NCBI RefSeq assembly: GCF_018139145.2
Contig: NC_059487.1
Span: 5,477,792-5,541,791 of the forward strand
Direction: 5' to 3'
DNA length: 64,000 bases
From: Gymnogyps californianus
Lineage: Eukaryota; Chordata; Aves; Accipitriformes; Cathartidae
Positions 63,016 to 64,000 of the stretch are shown here, in pieces. The translations under genes were made by a program, and so were the position numbers. A model generated the notes under the pieces. It ran no database searches. It was not told the DNA's origin and saw nothing but the letters and a program-made list of their open reading frames with translations. Positions within the stretch are counted from its first letter, which is position 1; each line of letters starts with the position of its first letter.

Positions 63016-63070
63016 ACAAAAAAACCAAAAACAAACAAACAAAAAAACCAAACAAAAAACAACAAGCAAA
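63016..63070 (+). repeat. A/C-rich simple repeat
   Basis: AAAACC, AAAC and AAAAAC units in an interrupted array, like those at 34425 and 39894. It is low-complexity and probably length-variable. Confidence 0.85.
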
Positions 63071-64000
63071 ATAATTTAGGAAAGAGAGCCTAAGTCCAAC
63101 AAAGAATATTTTTCCAGTGTATTAAGTAAGTACCATGTATTCCATGGTTGTGCTTACGACTCAGTAGGGGAACTCATTTTCAATGGAGGATAGCAAAGTT
63201 AATCCTGTTCTGTTTTCTTTTGCTTACTAAAAGAGCTGAAAGACAAGCATTTGTTAATTGTATGTACAGAAAATGCACATGCAGAGCTCAGTTTAATCCC
63301 CAAAGTTATAAAGATTCCAAGAAAACCAGTTAAAATTAGGGGGGGAGAGAGCACAGAGGAAATTCCCTCTTTCTTTTTTCCTTTTTTTATCAAAAATTTT
63401 TCAGGTTGTGTTGGAAAAACCAAATATTGAAAACTATCCTTCAGTTACACTCTGTAAATCTGGGACTTTCTGTCAATTCAACGTATCCTGTTTCATCGAG
63501 CCACGGCAAGAAGTTCACTGACAGGGGGAAAATGTCTTTATTATACAGGGAATTGTTTGCCCTGTCACTATCAGTTGTGCTAACAGCAACTCCCAAAACA
63601 TTGTTAGGAACTAACTTTTCAGCCAAGTTTCTTCTGGAAGAGCTAAGACGAGTTCTCTTTAGACATACGGCTGCTGCCTGGCCACTAGGCTTACCAGAGA
63701 AAGACAGACAGCGGTCATCTTGCATGACAAAATGTACGTATTCTGCCAAGCAGATTTGTCCAGTATAAAAGGCATCTTCATGGCAAAGACCATGGTTTGC
63801 TCTCTGAGCAGCCGCTGGATGCCAGGACAGCCGTCTCTGTGTTTCTGTTGCCTCTCTGTCCAAGCACAGTAAGTCACACACAACCAGCAAAACTGATATT
63901 TGCAAAACTGGGAGTTTCAACGTAAGGCTCCAAAGCCAGGAGGAAAGTCGTTTTCCAAATATCTGAGTCACCCAGTGGGTGCTGCTGCGTGCTCTGCCCC
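63071..64000. other. Non-coding stretch; one longish minus-strand frame
   Basis: A minus-strand frame of 176 codons runs from 63971 to 63441. It starts with a hydrophobic stretch (SLTLKLPVLQISVLLVVCDL) that could mimic a signal or membrane segment. About one random frame this long is expected in a window of this size. No family, splice pattern or promoter supports it, so I do not call a gene. Confidence 0.45.

Noticed and set aside
63441..63971. 176-codon minus-strand frame with a hydrophobic start
   Set aside because: A frame of this length is expected about once by chance in this much sequence. There is no family, splice pattern or promoter to support it.

Overview
The window looks like non-coding DNA from a bird nuclear genome. 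It is moderately AT-rich with local GC-rich patches. No frame is coherent enough to be an ordinary gene, and there are no bacterial-style ribosome binding sites, operons, rRNAs or tRNAs that I can see. The best taxonomic clue is the LTR at 48060-49196, which I recognise from memory as a repeat widespread in neoavian birds. Several short decayed pieces also resemble very old interspersed repeats shared by birds, crocodilians and turtles. I read it as intergenic sequence or the inside of a very large intron, and cannot name the locus.

Layout. 1-13.6 kb is ordinary AT-rich sequence with a few simple repeats, a Z-DNA-prone GT/GC tract near 972-1008 and one ancient repeat remnant near 8.1 kb. At 13669-13793 a CpG-rich block with plausible splice sites and an open frame is the best candidate coding exon, though its protein is unrecognised. 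14-34 kb is mostly unique sequence with ancient-repeat remnants, a hairpin at 20590-20622 and a weaker terminal-exon candidate at 29274-29374. 34-39.4 kb holds another old repeat remnant and a long AT-rich block that looks like a regulatory element. From 39.4 to about 49.2 kb the base composition rises. This part has a GGGCGGGCAGGCA minisatellite, a CpG-island-like patch at 42061-42370, two weak exon candidates and the LTR. 49.2-64 kb is unique-looking sequence with a L2/CR1-like retroposon tail at 52096-52245, a perfect 22-bp palindrome at 57178-57199, a G-quadruplex motif at 62189-62215 and a final simple repeat near 63 kb.

The one element I can define to the base is the LTR. It runs 1137 bp in minus orientation, has TG...CA ends and is flanked by a 5-bp direct duplication (CAGGG). 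No internal retroviral sequence adjoins it, so it is a solo LTR. Its middle is an array of about ten GC-rich 40-52-bp units that keeps long frames open on both strands. Possible regulatory blocks are proposed from composition and motif content only and need alignment to other birds. I found no complete gene and no genetic system of cooperating genes.
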